A DNA stretch of 9,613 bases from a bacterium (GCA_021781095.1 JAJXXM010000344.1:1-9613); one strand, 5' to 3'; shown: positions 1 through 7,128, counted from the stretch's first letter. Notes: generated by a model from the letters alone, not told the origin. Program-made: numbers and translations.

Positions 1-357
1 CAGATACTGCATCGTTAGCCCGTTATCGACGATATCGTCCACCAGGAGCACGTTTCGGCCGCGGATCGAGCCGGCGATGTCCTTTCGCAATTGAACCTCC
101 CCGCTCGAGCGCGTCGCGTTTCCATAACTCGAAGCCCATATCGTCTCAACGCTCAAATCGCTCGGTCCGTTCGGCCGGCGCGCGATCGCGCGGACCAAAT
201 CGGTGAATGCGAAGAGCGCTCCTTTCAACACCCCGACCACGAGTATTGGTTCCCCCGAAAAATCGCGCGCGATCGCCTCCGCCATCGCATCGATCGCCGC
301 GGAAATGCGACTTTCGTCGAACAGCACCTCGGCGATCGACTCCCGGTAGGCGTTCAT
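1..357 (-). CDS. hpt: Hypoxanthine phosphoribosyltransferase, C-terminus cut by window start
   Basis: Cytoplasmic purine-salvage enzyme that joins hypoxanthine (often also guanine) to PRPP, giving IMP or GMP. The first 119 residues are present; a full enzyme is about 175-190. I translated this from the minus strand. It shows the LKG element at residues 44-46, the flexible-loop signature SYGNATRSSGEV at 77-88, and the PRPP-binding motif VLLVDDIVDNGLT at 103-115, with the acidic pair Asp107-Asp108. These three motifs in this order define the bacterial hpt family. The start is the ATG at 357, which shares four bases (ATGA) with the tilS stop, so the two genes are probably translationally coupled. 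tilS-hpt is a frequent bacterial pair, commonly followed by ftsH, which would lie outside this window. Family assignment is firm; hypoxanthine versus guanine preference cannot be judged. Confidence 0.93.
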   Translation of the reverse strand, partial: MNAYRESIAEVLFDESRISAAIDAMAEAIARDFSGEPILVVGVLKGALFAFTDLVRAIARRPNGPSDLSVETIWASSYGNATRSSGEVQLRKDIAGSIRGRNVLLVDDIVDNGLTMQYL

Positions 358-1238
358 TCGGTCGTCGGCATCCCGTCGCGAAGCACCAGGCTTGCGCCGC
401 CTCCCAGCGCGTAGCGCCCGCTGCCGCCGGCCTCGATCGCCGAGAGCAGGGCGTCGACCCGCTCGAACTCGCTCGCTTCGCGTCCGAAGCGCCGCGCCAG
501 GGCACCCGCGAGCCAGCGCCGCGCCGCACCGCGATCGGCCTCCTCATCGTCGGCGGCATTGCCCGCGATCGTCGCCGCACGGGCGACCGCACGGTCGAGC
601 CCCGGAAAGCGCGGGCGCAGGGCCTCGAGGGCATCGCGGACGGCATTGCGCCGGACGTCGAGCGAGGCGTTGCTTGGATCGACGGCGTAGGGCAGCGCGC
701 GCGCGTGGCAATACGCACGGAGATCCTCGCCGTCGATGGCGAGCAGCGGGCGGAGCAGTTCGATTCCCGGCCCGAGAGCACGGCGCGCACGCATGCCGCC
801 CAACCCGCGTTCGCCCGCGCCGCGAAAGAGCGCGAGGAGGACGCTCTCGGTTTGATCCTGGGCGTGATGCGCGGTGACGATGCCGTCGTTCCCCCAGCGT
901 CCTGCGTGCTCGAGTAACGCGTTATAGCGACGCTCGCGCAAACTCGCCTCGTCGTCGGTACCGGGATCGATGGAGAGCGTATCGACGGGTAGCCCGAGGC
1001 TCGCTCCGATGCGTAACACGACGCACTCGTCTTGCCATGCCGAGCGGCGCGTCGCGTGATGAACGTATACGAGGCGGAGGTGCAGTTCCAGGCGTTCGGC
1101 GAGTGCGGATAACACGCCGGCGAGTGCGACGGAGTCGGCGCCGCCGCTGCACGCCACGCTCAATCGCCGACCGAATACGAGCGAGCGTTCGCGTACGACG
1201 GCGGCTTCGAGGTCTCGCTCCGGGTGCGCTCCCCTCAT
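354..1238 (-). CDS. tilS: tRNA(Ile)-lysidine synthetase, short form
   Basis: Attaches lysine to C34 of the CAU-anticodon tRNA-Ile, using ATP, so that it reads AUA codons and is charged with isoleucine. It acts in the cytoplasm. Product is 294 residues. The PP-loop SGGADS at 31-36 binds ATP; VTAHHAQDQTES at 121-132 matches the second conserved motif, and DPSNASLDVRRNAVR at 187-201 matches the family's DxSN...RN..R block. The start is the ATG at 1238, which overlaps the smpB stop as ATGA. The frame is open further upstream, but that part lies inside smpB. At 294 residues it is much shorter than the E. coli enzyme (about 430) and resembles the short forms known in some bacteria, with little or no C-terminal tRNA-binding domain. 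A C-terminal remnant around 240-294 may replace part of it. The hpt gene follows with a second ATGA overlap. Confidence 0.93.
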   Translation of the reverse strand: MRGAHPERDLEAAVVRERSLVFGRRLSVACSGGADSVALAGVLSALAERLELHLRLVYVHHATRRSAWQDECVVLRIGASLGLPVDTLSIDPGTDDEASLRERRYNALLEHAGRWGNDGIVTAHHAQDQTESVLLALFRGAGERGLGGMRARRALGPGIELLRPLLAIDGEDLRAYCHARALPYAVDPSNASLDVRRNAVRDALEALRPRFPGLDRAVARAATIAGNAADDEEADRGAARRWLAGALARRFGREASEFERVDALLSAIEAGGSGRYALGGGASLVLRDGMPTTE

Positions 1239-1732
1239 CGACGAGCGAGCTCGCGCTCCGTCTCGCGCGCGCTCTCGCGTTTGACGAGGTCCGCGCGTTT
1301 GTCCCACATCTTCTTTCCGCGCGCGAGCCCCAGTTCGATCTTCACCTTCCCGCGCGTGAAGTACAGTCGTAACGGAATGAGCGTGAGCCCTTTTTCTTCG
1401 AGTGCGGATTTCAAACGAGCGATCTGTTCGCGATGGACGAGTAACTTGCGCGGGCGCTTCGGATCGACGTTCGAAAACGTGCCCTCGCGATAGGAGGGCA
1501 CGTGCATGCTCAGCAGCCAGAGTTCGCCGTCGCGAATGCGTGCGTAACTCTCGGCGATGCTCGCCCCGCCGGAACGAATCGACTTCACCTCGGTGCCGGT
1601 GAGGGCGATGCCCGCTTCAAACGATTCGAGAATCGCGTAATCGTGGCGCGCCCGGCGATTATCGATGCTCGGCGTGCGCGCGCTCCGTGCCTCCTGCGCC
1701 TCGGCGAGGCGCTGCTGTTTCATCTTCGCCAT
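1235..1732 (-). CDS. smpB: SsrA-binding protein SmpB
   Basis: RNA-binding partner of tmRNA in trans-translation: it carries alanyl-tmRNA into the A site of ribosomes stalled on broken messages. Product is 165 residues, near the family norm of 150-160. Diagnostic blocks are NRRARHDY (26-33), the LTGTEVKSIRSG oligonucleotide-binding-fold segment (44-55), DPKRPRKLLVHREQI (89-103), and the C-terminal GLARGKKMWDKR (134-145). The basic tail after it is the part that enters the mRNA channel in known SmpB proteins. The start is the ATG at 1732, one base after the stop of the upstream thioesterase gene. The ATG at codon 4 is an alternative that would remove only three residues. The 3' end overlaps tilS by four bases. 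The ssrA RNA itself is not in this window. Confidence 0.97.
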   Translation of the reverse strand: MAKMKQQRLAEAQEARSARTPSIDNRRARHDYAILESFEAGIALTGTEVKSIRSGGASIAESYARIRDGELWLLSMHVPSYREGTFSNVDPKRPRKLLVHREQIARLKSALEEKGLTLIPLRLYFTRGKVKIELGLARGKKMWDKRADLVKRESARETERELARR

Positions 1733-1733
1733 C

Positions 1734-2177
1734 TCAGCGCACCGATGCGTTGGAATTGGGGTTTCGACGGTCGTCGACCGCTTCGAGCGCCCCGCGCGAA
1801 ACGAATCGTGCGGTGCCCTCGACGAGCGTGCGCCCCATCTCGTCGCTAACGCGCCCTTCGAGCGAAAGAACGTTGCGGCGCTGCGCCGTAACGCGACCGA
1901 AGACGACGAGCGGCTCGTCTAAGGGGACGGGTTGACGGAAGCGGGCTTCGAGCGATGCGGTCACGCCGCGATGCCCCGCGGCCCCCGCCGCATGCGCCAT
2001 CGCCTCGTCGAGCAACGCGATGGCGATGCCGCCGTGCGCGATGCCCTTCCAGCCTTGAAACTCGGGGCGCAATCGCAGGTGCGCGACGACGCCGTCTCCG
2101 TGGCGTTCGAAGCGCATGCGCAATCCGATCTCGCTCTCCGGCCCGCACGCAAAGCAGCGACCGTCGTCGACGGGCAC
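1734..2177 (-). CDS. PaaI-family hot-dog thioesterase
   Basis: Probable acyl-CoA thioesterase of the single hot-dog-fold PaaI/YbgC-like group; substrate unknown. Product is 147 residues from the GTG at 2177. The N-terminal CFACGPES (8-15) is typical of a PaaI-like subfamily whose members start with a short Cys-x-x-Cys-Gly-Pro segment. HGGIAIALLDEAMA (48-61) is the central hot-dog helix with its HGG turn and the acidic Asp57/Glu58, the usual catalytic region. The following strands VTASLEARFRQPVP (72-85) and LVVFGRVT (90-97) fit the family. The start is uncertain. The phosphoesterase stop is at 2183-2185, so GTG 2177 leaves a 5-base gap; TTG 2186 would give a 4-base TTGA overlap, like the other junctions here, and three more residues. 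It lies in the operon just before smpB. The C-terminal 18 residues are polar and probably disordered. Confidence 0.85.
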   Translation of the reverse strand: MPVDDGRCFACGPESEIGLRMRFERHGDGVVAHLRLRPEFQGWKGIAHGGIAIALLDEAMAHAAGAAGHRGVTASLEARFRQPVPLDEPLVVFGRVTAQRRNVLSLEGRVSDEMGRTLVEGTARFVSRGALEAVDDRRNPNSNASVR

Positions 2178-2182
2178 GTCGC

Positions 2183-2914
2183 TCAACGCCCCGACCCGAG
2201 ACGCATCGCAAGATAGCTCGGAAGACCGGCGGCACGAATTTTTGCTTGCGTGGCCCCAATATCGTAATCGAAACGCACCCATTCGACTTCTTTGCGAACG
2301 TCGTCGTAGATCGCCAACGAGCCCTCGGGATTGAGATCGCGCGGCTGCCCGACGCTTCCCACGTCGACGATATAGCGGTGTCCGCCGGCGAGATCGAGAC
2401 GGTGCGTTCCGCCGTGTTGAACGTGCATGTGGCTGTACGCGCCCTCCGGATCGAGCCCCCACAACTCCGGAATGTGCGTGTGTCCGATAAACACGACCGG
2501 GGCGTCGGTTGCGGCGAACGCCGTCGCCGCTTCACGCACGTCGAGAATGTATTCGAAGTAATCGACCGGAGCTCCGTGCACGAACAGCATTTCGGGAAGC
2601 CGCAATTCGTAGGCCAACGTATCGATCCACGCGAGGTGAATCGGGTCGAGTACGTCGCGCGTCCACGCCACCGCGGCGCGGGCCGCGTCGTTGAAGCGTT
2701 CCACGCCGAAACCGTTGAGCACCGCGAGATCGTGGTTTCCGATGACGACGTACTTCGCACGTTCGCGCACGCGCGCGATGCATTCGTTCGGATTCGCTCC
2801 GTAGCCGATGATATCGCCGAGGCAGACGACCGTATCTTCGGGCGCGACGTACGAAAGCGCGGCATCGAGCGCTTCGATATTCGAATGAATGTCGGAGATG
2901 AATGCGTATCTCAT
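2183..2914 (-). CDS. Calcineurin-like metallophosphoesterase
   Basis: Dinuclear-metal phosphoesterase of the YfcE/ApaH-related family; the physiological substrate (phosphodiester, nucleotide or protein phosphate) cannot be read from sequence. Product is 243 residues and all five metal-binding signatures are present: SDIHSN (7-12; Asp8 and His10), GDIIGYG (33-39; Asp34), GNHD (59-62), the VHG histidine (His113) and GHTH (144-147). No signal peptide or membrane segment is seen, so it should be cytoplasmic. The start is the ATG at 2914, which overlaps the stop of the upstream aminotransferase gene as ATGA. The frame stays open upstream, but the D-x-H motif sits right after this ATG, as is normal in the family. 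The next gene encodes the thioesterase. A role linked to either neighbour is not evident. Confidence 0.9.
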   Translation of the reverse strand: MRYAFISDIHSNIEALDAALSYVAPEDTVVCLGDIIGYGANPNECIARVRERAKYVVIGNHDLAVLNGFGVERFNDAARAAVAWTRDVLDPIHLAWIDTLAYELRLPEMLFVHGAPVDYFEYILDVREAATAFAATDAPVVFIGHTHIPELWGLDPEGAYSHMHVQHGGTHRLDLAGGHRYIVDVGSVGQPRDLNPEGSLAIYDDVRKEVEWVRFDYDIGATQAKIRAAGLPSYLAMRLGSGR

Positions 2915-4008
2915 GCCGGCACCTGCGCGCATACGGCACGGAGTTCGGCAGCGAAACGCTCGCGTGCGTCTTCGTCGCCCACGGTAACGCGCACGCATCG
3001 GTCGAGCGGCGCGAGCCCCGGTTTGCGCGTCCAAACGCCGCGTTGCAGCAGTGCCTCGAGCAAGCGATCGGCGCGCTCGCGCGAGGAACAATCGAAACAC
3101 ACGAAGTTCGTCGACGAAGGCAGCGTCGGCATGCCGAGCTCCCGACCGAGCGCGGCGTAGGCGGTACGCCCACGCGCAGTACGTTCGAGCACGTCGCGCG
3201 CGAACGCTTCGTCGCCGAGTGCGGCGAGCGCTCCGATTTGCGCGTTCCGATTCACTCCGTATTGCAATCGTACTTTCAGCAACGGCGCGAGGAGCGCTTG
3301 CGGGGCGACCGCGTAACCGATGCGCGCTCCGGCCATGCCGTAGAGCTTCGAAAAGGTTCGTGCGCGTACGATGCCGGGCATGGCGCGCCGTTCCGGCACC
3401 GCCGCCGAGTCTGCAAATTCCGCATACGCTTCATCGAGCAACAACAACGTTCGCGCGGGCAAAGCGGCGCGAAAACGCGCGATCGCATCGGCGTCGGCAA
3501 ACGAGCCACTCGGATTGTCGGGGTTCGCGAGGTAACAGATCGCCGCATTACAGCGATGCGCCGTCGCGGCGAGCGCATCGAAATCGACGCTACCATCCGC
3601 ACGATACGCGACGCTTTCGATGCGGCCGCCGTATCCCACGACGTGGTAGGCAAAGGTGGGGTAGGTTCCCGCCGCAGTCACCGCGCTCTCGCCGGGTTCG
3701 AGGTAACAACGTGCGACGAGACCGAGCAATTCGTCGATTCCGCTGGTGACGAGAATGTCGTCGATCGGCGTCCCCCAACGCTCGGCGAGCGCCGAGCGAA
3801 GATCGTACGAATCGGGATCGCCGTACCACGCAAGATGCGGCAACTCCGCGCTCATCGCTGCGACGGCACGCGGCGACGGACCGAACGCGCTCTCGTTTGC
3901 ACCGAGCCGGAGCATTCGTTCGAGTCCGCGTTCGCGCATGATACGCTCGGGCCCGATAAAGGGCTCGCCCGCAGAGATCGCGTCGATCGTTGCATTCGGC
4001 CGAATCAC
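2911..4008 (-). CDS. hisC: Histidinol-phosphate aminotransferase family protein
   Basis: Fold-type I PLP-dependent aminotransferase, closest in motifs to HisC, which converts imidazole-acetol phosphate and glutamate to histidinol phosphate in histidine synthesis. Product is 365 residues (HisC is usually about 350-365). Visible: LGANESAFGPSP (35-46), the HisC-like N-terminal substrate segment; ANPDNPSG (161-168) with the PLP-contacting Asn; LLDEAYAEF (190-198) with Asp192 and Tyr195; and RTFSKLYGMAGARIGY (217-232), where Lys221 should form the Schiff base. Arg340 in RVTVG is the expected carboxylate-binding Arg. The start is GTG at 4008, overlapping the moeA stop as GTGA. No other his genes are nearby, so a related activity (aromatic aminotransferase, or CobD-like threonine-phosphate decarboxylase) is possible. 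The family is certain, the exact substrate less so. Confidence 0.85.
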   Translation of the reverse strand: MIRPNATIDAISAGEPFIGPERIMRERGLERMLRLGANESAFGPSPRAVAAMSAELPHLAWYGDPDSYDLRSALAERWGTPIDDILVTSGIDELLGLVARCYLEPGESAVTAAGTYPTFAYHVVGYGGRIESVAYRADGSVDFDALAATAHRCNAAICYLANPDNPSGSFADADAIARFRAALPARTLLLLDEAYAEFADSAAVPERRAMPGIVRARTFSKLYGMAGARIGYAVAPQALLAPLLKVRLQYGVNRNAQIGALAALGDEAFARDVLERTARGRTAYAALGRELGMPTLPSSTNFVCFDCSSRERADRLLEALLQRGVWTRKPGLAPLDRCVRVTVGDEDARERFAAELRAVCAQVPA

Positions 4009-5249
4009 GCGGTGGGAGGTCCTCCATGAGCGTAGCGATAGATGTCGACCCGCTCCCCAACCGCGAGCGTTTCGATCTCTTCACCGAGGGCGAGGTAGCC
4101 GTCCGAGCGGGCGGCGAGACTCGTCATCGATGAACGTAGGGCGAGAGGTTGTGCCACAAGGCCGTCGGGCCCTTGCTCCAGCGCCACCGGAACGTACCAG
4201 GTCCAGCCGGCGCGCTTGCGTAGCGGAGCCCCCAAACGCGCTGAGAAGGGCACCGCGCTCGCCTCGAGGCCGCAGAGACGGGCCAGAATCGGCCCCACGA
4301 CCGCATCGAGAATGAGCAGCGAGGAGCTCGGGTTCCCGGGCAGCCCGAGGATCGGCACCGCGCCGAGCGCCCCGAGGAGCGTCGGTTTTCCCGGCTTCAC
4401 CTTGAGGCCATGGACGAGCGCCCCCGGCGCTCCGAGTGCGGCGACCGCCGCCGGCGTCTCGTCGCGCTCGCCGACCGAGGAACCGCCGCTGATCAGTACG
4501 GCATCGCAGTCAGCGACCGCCGAACGGAGGAGCGCGAGCAACTCACCGGGGGCATCACCGATCGTCGGCAGATGTACGGGGTCGGCGCCGATCGCTCGGA
4601 GCGCCCCGGCGATGGCGTAGCGGTTCGAATCGCGGACCTGCCAGGCTTCGGGGGCTCGGTCGACCGAGACCAGTTCGTCGCCGCTCGAGATCACCGCCAC
4701 CCGCGGACGCCGGAAGACCGGCACGCGAGCGAACCCCAGCGTCGCCAGCACGGAGAGCTCGGGCGCGGCGATCCGTCGCCCAGGGCGCAACAGAAGCTCG
4801 CCGGCGCGAAGATCGCTTCCCGGCGGGGTGACCGCGTCGCCGACCGCGAGGCTGCCGCAGGCGAGCTCATCGCCGCGAACCTCGGCATCCTCGATCGGCA
4901 GCACGACGTCACAACCGGTGGGAAGAACGCCGCCGGTAGGGATCCGAACCGCCTCGCCCGGGCCGACGCTCCCCAGGAACGGCTGCCCCATCGCCACCGC
5001 ACCGACGATGCGAAGGCGGCCCGGAGTGCTCGCCGCCGCAAGTGCGAACCCGTCCATCGCCGAGCGTGCGCGTGGGGGAATCGGCGCATCACTGCGCACG
5101 TCGACGGCGAGGACGCGTCCGAACGCCGCGTCGAGGTCGACGAGCTCGTGCCGCGGCACGGGTAGCGATACCCGCTGGAAAAAAATCTCCAGTGCGCGCT
5201 CGGGCGCGAGGAGTCGCGATTCATCGAAGCCAACCGCGCGGAGTTCCAT
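4005..5249 (-). CDS. moeA: Molybdopterin molybdenumtransferase MoeA
   Basis: Inserts molybdenum into adenylylated molybdopterin, the last common step of molybdenum-cofactor synthesis in the cytoplasm. Product is 414 residues, normal for MoeA. Landmarks in order: SAMDGFA (63-69), RIPTGGVLPTGCD (102-114), the MoCF-domain strand VAVISSGDELV (184-194), SGGSSVGERDE (254-264; family form SGGxSxGxxD, with Asp263 in the key position), KVKPGKP (283-289) and LGLPGNP (301-307), then the C-terminal beta-barrel domain (about 330-410). The start is the ATG at 5249: the N-terminal helix APERALEIFF requires a start upstream of residue 15 and no other ATG, GTG or TTG fits. This ATG overlaps the serS ATG on the other strand. 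It heads the seven-gene minus-strand operon. No SD stands close before the start; a TAATAT lies five bases upstream. Confidence 0.95.
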   Translation of the reverse strand: MELRAVGFDESRLLAPERALEIFFQRVSLPVPRHELVDLDAAFGRVLAVDVRSDAPIPPRARSAMDGFALAAASTPGRLRIVGAVAMGQPFLGSVGPGEAVRIPTGGVLPTGCDVVLPIEDAEVRGDELACGSLAVGDAVTPPGSDLRAGELLLRPGRRIAAPELSVLATLGFARVPVFRRPRVAVISSGDELVSVDRAPEAWQVRDSNRYAIAGALRAIGADPVHLPTIGDAPGELLALLRSAVADCDAVLISGGSSVGERDETPAAVAALGAPGALVHGLKVKPGKPTLLGALGAVPILGLPGNPSSSLLILDAVVGPILARLCGLEASAVPFSARLGAPLRKRAGWTWYVPVALEQGPDGLVAQPLALRSSMTSLAARSDGYLALGEEIETLAVGERVDIYRYAHGGPPTA

Positions 5250-5250
5250 G
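5247..5250. other. Overlapping divergent start codons (moeA/serS)
   Basis: The palindromic tetramer CATG holds both start codons: ATG at 5248-5250 on the plus strand starts serS, and ATG at 5249-5247 on the minus strand starts moeA. There is no intergenic DNA between these divergent genes, so promoters and any 5' untranslated regions must lie inside the opposite gene. Both starts are supported by family N-termini: SerRS proteins typically begin MLDI, and MoeA needs this ATG to keep its first helix. GGAG four bases before the serS ATG could be its ribosome binding site. Confidence 0.8.
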
Positions 5251-6540
5251 CTCGATATTACTCTCTGTCGTCGCGACCCCGATCGCATCCGTCGTTCCGC
5301 AATTCGGCGCGGTAGCGATCCGTCGTTCGTCGACGAGATTCTGCGTCTCGACGAACGGTACCGCCTCGCCCTTACGGATCTCGAAACAAAAAAGGCCGAA
5401 AAAAATCGGCTCAGCGCCGAGATTGCAAAGGCGAGCGACCGAGCGGCGGCGGCGGCGACCCTCCGCCCACAGATCGCCGCACTCGACGGCGAGATTGCAT
5501 CGCTCGATGCCCTCGCGAAATCGCTCGCGCCCGATTCGCCCGAATCGCCACTCCGCGAACTGTTAGTACAGTCCCCGAACATCGTCGACGAGAGCACGCC
5601 CGACGGCGCCGACGCATCGGCGAACGTCGTGGTGCGCACCTGGGGAACGCCGCGTACGTTTTCCTTCGCGGCGCGCCCACATTGGGAGATCGGTGAAAAG
5701 CTCGGCATTCTCGATTTCGAACGCGCGGCGAAACTCTCGGGGAGCCGTTTTGCGGTTTTACGTGGGCTCGGGGCGCGCTTATCACGAGCGCTCGCTCAAT
5801 TTTTTCTCGACCGGGCTGCGGCGCGCGGGTACGTGGAGATCGCGCCGCCCTACCTCGTCACCCAACAAACGATGTGGCGCACCGGGCAACTCACGAAATT
5901 TTCCGATGCGATGTTCGCCGATCTCGAGGCGGGGCTCTATCTCATCCCGACCGCAGAGGTCCCGTTGACCGCACTGCACGGCGACGAAATTTTCGATGCG
6001 ACGGCCCTGCCGATTCGCTACGCGGCCTACTCGCCGTGTTTTCGCAAAGAAGCAGGCGCGGCCGGGAAAGATACGCGCGGCCTGATCCGCCAACATCAAT
6101 TCGAGAAAGTCGAACTCGTTCGCATCGAACGCCCGGAGGATTCTTTCGCCGCACTCGAAGCGATGACGGCCGATGCTGCGGCCCTCCTCGAAGAACTCGG
6201 CCTGCCCTATCGCGTGCTCTCGCTCTGCGCCGGCGACCTTTCGTTCAATTCGGCGAAAACCTACGATCTGGAAGTCTGGCTTCCCAGCAGTAACGAGTAT
6301 CGCGAAATCAGTTCGTGTTCGAACTGCACCGACTTTCAAGCGCGCCGAGCGCAGATTCGTTGGCGTCGCGAGCCGAAGGCGAAGCTCGAACTCGTCCATA
6401 CGCTCAACGGATCGGGGCTCGCCGTCGGTCGCACGCTGCTCGCCGTGTTGGAGAATTACCAACAAGAGGATGGAAGCGTGATCGTTCCGGAGGCGTTGCG
6501 TCCCTACATCGGCGCCGAGCGCATCACCGCCGCCGAATAG
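5248..6540 (+). CDS. serS: Seryl-tRNA synthetase
   Basis: Class II aminoacyl-tRNA synthetase that charges tRNA-Ser (and tRNA-Sec where present) with serine. Product is 430 residues, standard for bacterial SerRS. The N-terminal coiled-coil arm that grips the long variable arm of tRNA-Ser spans about 28-95, rich in heptad Leu/Ala/Glu/Lys. TAEVPLT (235-241) is the serine-binding TxE block, FRKEAGAAGKDTRGLIRQHQ (265-284) with FEKVEL is motif 2, and NGSGLAVGRTLLAVLENYQ (387-405), with Arg395, is motif 3. The start is ATG 5248, giving the typical MLDI N-terminus. The frame is open much further upstream, but that DNA codes for moeA on the other strand. It is the only clear plus-strand gene in the window. 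No T-box leader is seen; its promoter must lie inside moeA. Confidence 0.97.
   Translation: MLDITLCRRDPDRIRRSAIRRGSDPSFVDEILRLDERYRLALTDLETKKAEKNRLSAEIAKASDRAAAAATLRPQIAALDGEIASLDALAKSLAPDSPESPLRELLVQSPNIVDESTPDGADASANVVVRTWGTPRTFSFAARPHWEIGEKLGILDFERAAKLSGSRFAVLRGLGARLSRALAQFFLDRAAARGYVEIAPPYLVTQQTMWRTGQLTKFSDAMFADLEAGLYLIPTAEVPLTALHGDEIFDATALPIRYAAYSPCFRKEAGAAGKDTRGLIRQHQFEKVELVRIERPEDSFAALEAMTADAAALLEELGLPYRVLSLCAGDLSFNSAKTYDLEVWLPSSNEYREISSCSNCTDFQARRAQIRWRREPKAKLELVHTLNGSGLAVGRTLLAVLENYQQEDGSVIVPEALRPYIGAERITAAE
5255..5260 (-). promoter_or_regulatory. Possible -10 box for moeA operon
   Basis: On the minus strand TAATAT ends five bases before the moeA ATG. If it is a -10 element, transcription would start at or next to the ATG and the message would be leaderless, which would fit the absence of a close SD. 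No convincing -35 hexamer is seen 16-18 bases further up. The box lies within codons 3-5 of serS. This is a weak motif-only call. Confidence 0.25.
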
Positions 6541-6549
6541 CGTTTCTCA

Positions 6550-6580
6550 GCGCTGCCTCGATACGGCGTCTGCGGGCGCC
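6550..6580. repeat. Dispersed 31-base hairpin repeat, copy 1
   Basis: Ten bases after the serS stop. It matches 9179-9209 at 30 of 31 positions in the same orientation. Its right part forms a hairpin, GGCGTC, loop TGCG, GGCGCC (6565-6580). The single difference from copy 2 (T for C) keeps the stem through a G-U pair. It could serve as a 3' hairpin for the serS message, but no T-run follows. Confidence 0.75.
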
Positions 6581-6969
6581 CCGAGAGCAAGTTCAAAACA
6601 GTCTGTCGACAATGGGCGTCCGCGAATCCAGTTTACTCTTCCGCCGCGAAAGACAACAAGCACGACAAGTAACGCCGAATCTCTCCTTCCGGCGATGCCG
6701 ATTGCAAGAGCGACAACCCGAACTTCAGGCTAGCGGTCGCTATTTCCGGCGCAGACCTCGCCGACCCGCCGATCGCACACCATTTCGCCGGACATGGTCG
6801 ATCGCGCCGCGCGTACCTGCCTTCTCCACAAAAACCGAACGAAGGAGTCTACGACATTAAACGCGCTGCTCAATGTCTCAGCTGAATGCAAACAGTGGTT
6901 CGAGGATCTGCTAATGCAACCGCGTGGGTCGCTCGCCTTCTTTTCACGATGGAGATGGGTGCGCGTTTC

Positions 6970-7005
6970 CGAAAAGAAGGTCGGGCCGAATTTCGGCCCG
7001 ACCTT
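6970..7005 (-). terminator. Strong terminator-like hairpin for the minus-strand cassette
   Basis: Positions 6977-7005 form a perfect inverted repeat: arms AAGGTCGGGCCGAA and TTCGGCCCGACCTT of 14 bases around one central base, folding as a stem of about 12 pairs with a loop of about five. On the minus strand the stem is followed directly by CTTTTC, a partial T-tract, so it fits an intrinsic terminator for the transcript of the 194- and 145-residue genes, about 125 bases past the second stop. On the plus strand no T-run follows. Confidence 0.75.
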
Positions 7006-7086
7006 GAGTGGGTAGCAAGAGCTTCGCTGATCGCTCAGCCTTAATTACCGGTGGCCCTTTTGCAGTCCGACGAGGACGACTCCCAT

Positions 7087-7101
7087 TGTATCAGTGATAC
7101 A
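7087..7101. promoter_or_regulatory. 15-base perfect palindrome, operator-like
   Basis: TGTATCA-G-TGATACA is a perfect 7+1+7 inverted repeat between the 145-residue gene's stop and the terminator hairpin. Size and symmetry fit a site for a dimeric DNA-binding protein. No promoter hexamers are convincing around it and no regulator gene is in the window. Its function is unknown. Confidence 0.4.
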
Positions 7102-7128
7102 CGGAAGATTTTGAGGCCCGGCGACGCC

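Larger units (their letters stand above)
6541..7128. other. Intergenic region after serS, no convincing gene
   Basis: This 588-base stretch separates serS from the minus-strand cassette that converges on it. Open frames exist but their translations are Arg-rich or run through the hairpin at 6977-7005, so I do not call a gene. It holds a 31-base dispersed repeat right after serS, a strong inverted repeat at 6977-7005, a small stem GCTGA/TCAGC at 7026-7039 that would have a GCGA tetraloop on the minus strand, and a 15-base palindrome at 7087-7101. From 6581 to about 6970 I see nothing I can name. Confidence 0.6.

Noticed and set aside
4621..4630. GGTTCGAATC, a tRNA T-arm-like string
   Set aside because: It lies inside moeA codons and no acceptor, D or anticodon arms surround it.
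4828..5247. N-terminal extension of serS
   Set aside because: The frame is open, but the DNA encodes moeA on the other strand and SerRS proteins begin at the MLDI position.
6827..6900. GAAGGAG, a strong SD-like string near 6840
   Set aside because: The only codon at proper distance is ATT, opening a nine-residue frame; no plausible gene follows.
6794..7015. 73-codon plus-strand frame after serS
   Set aside because: Its end runs through the 29-base perfect hairpin at 6977-7005, it has no convincing RBS, and the protein is not recognisable.
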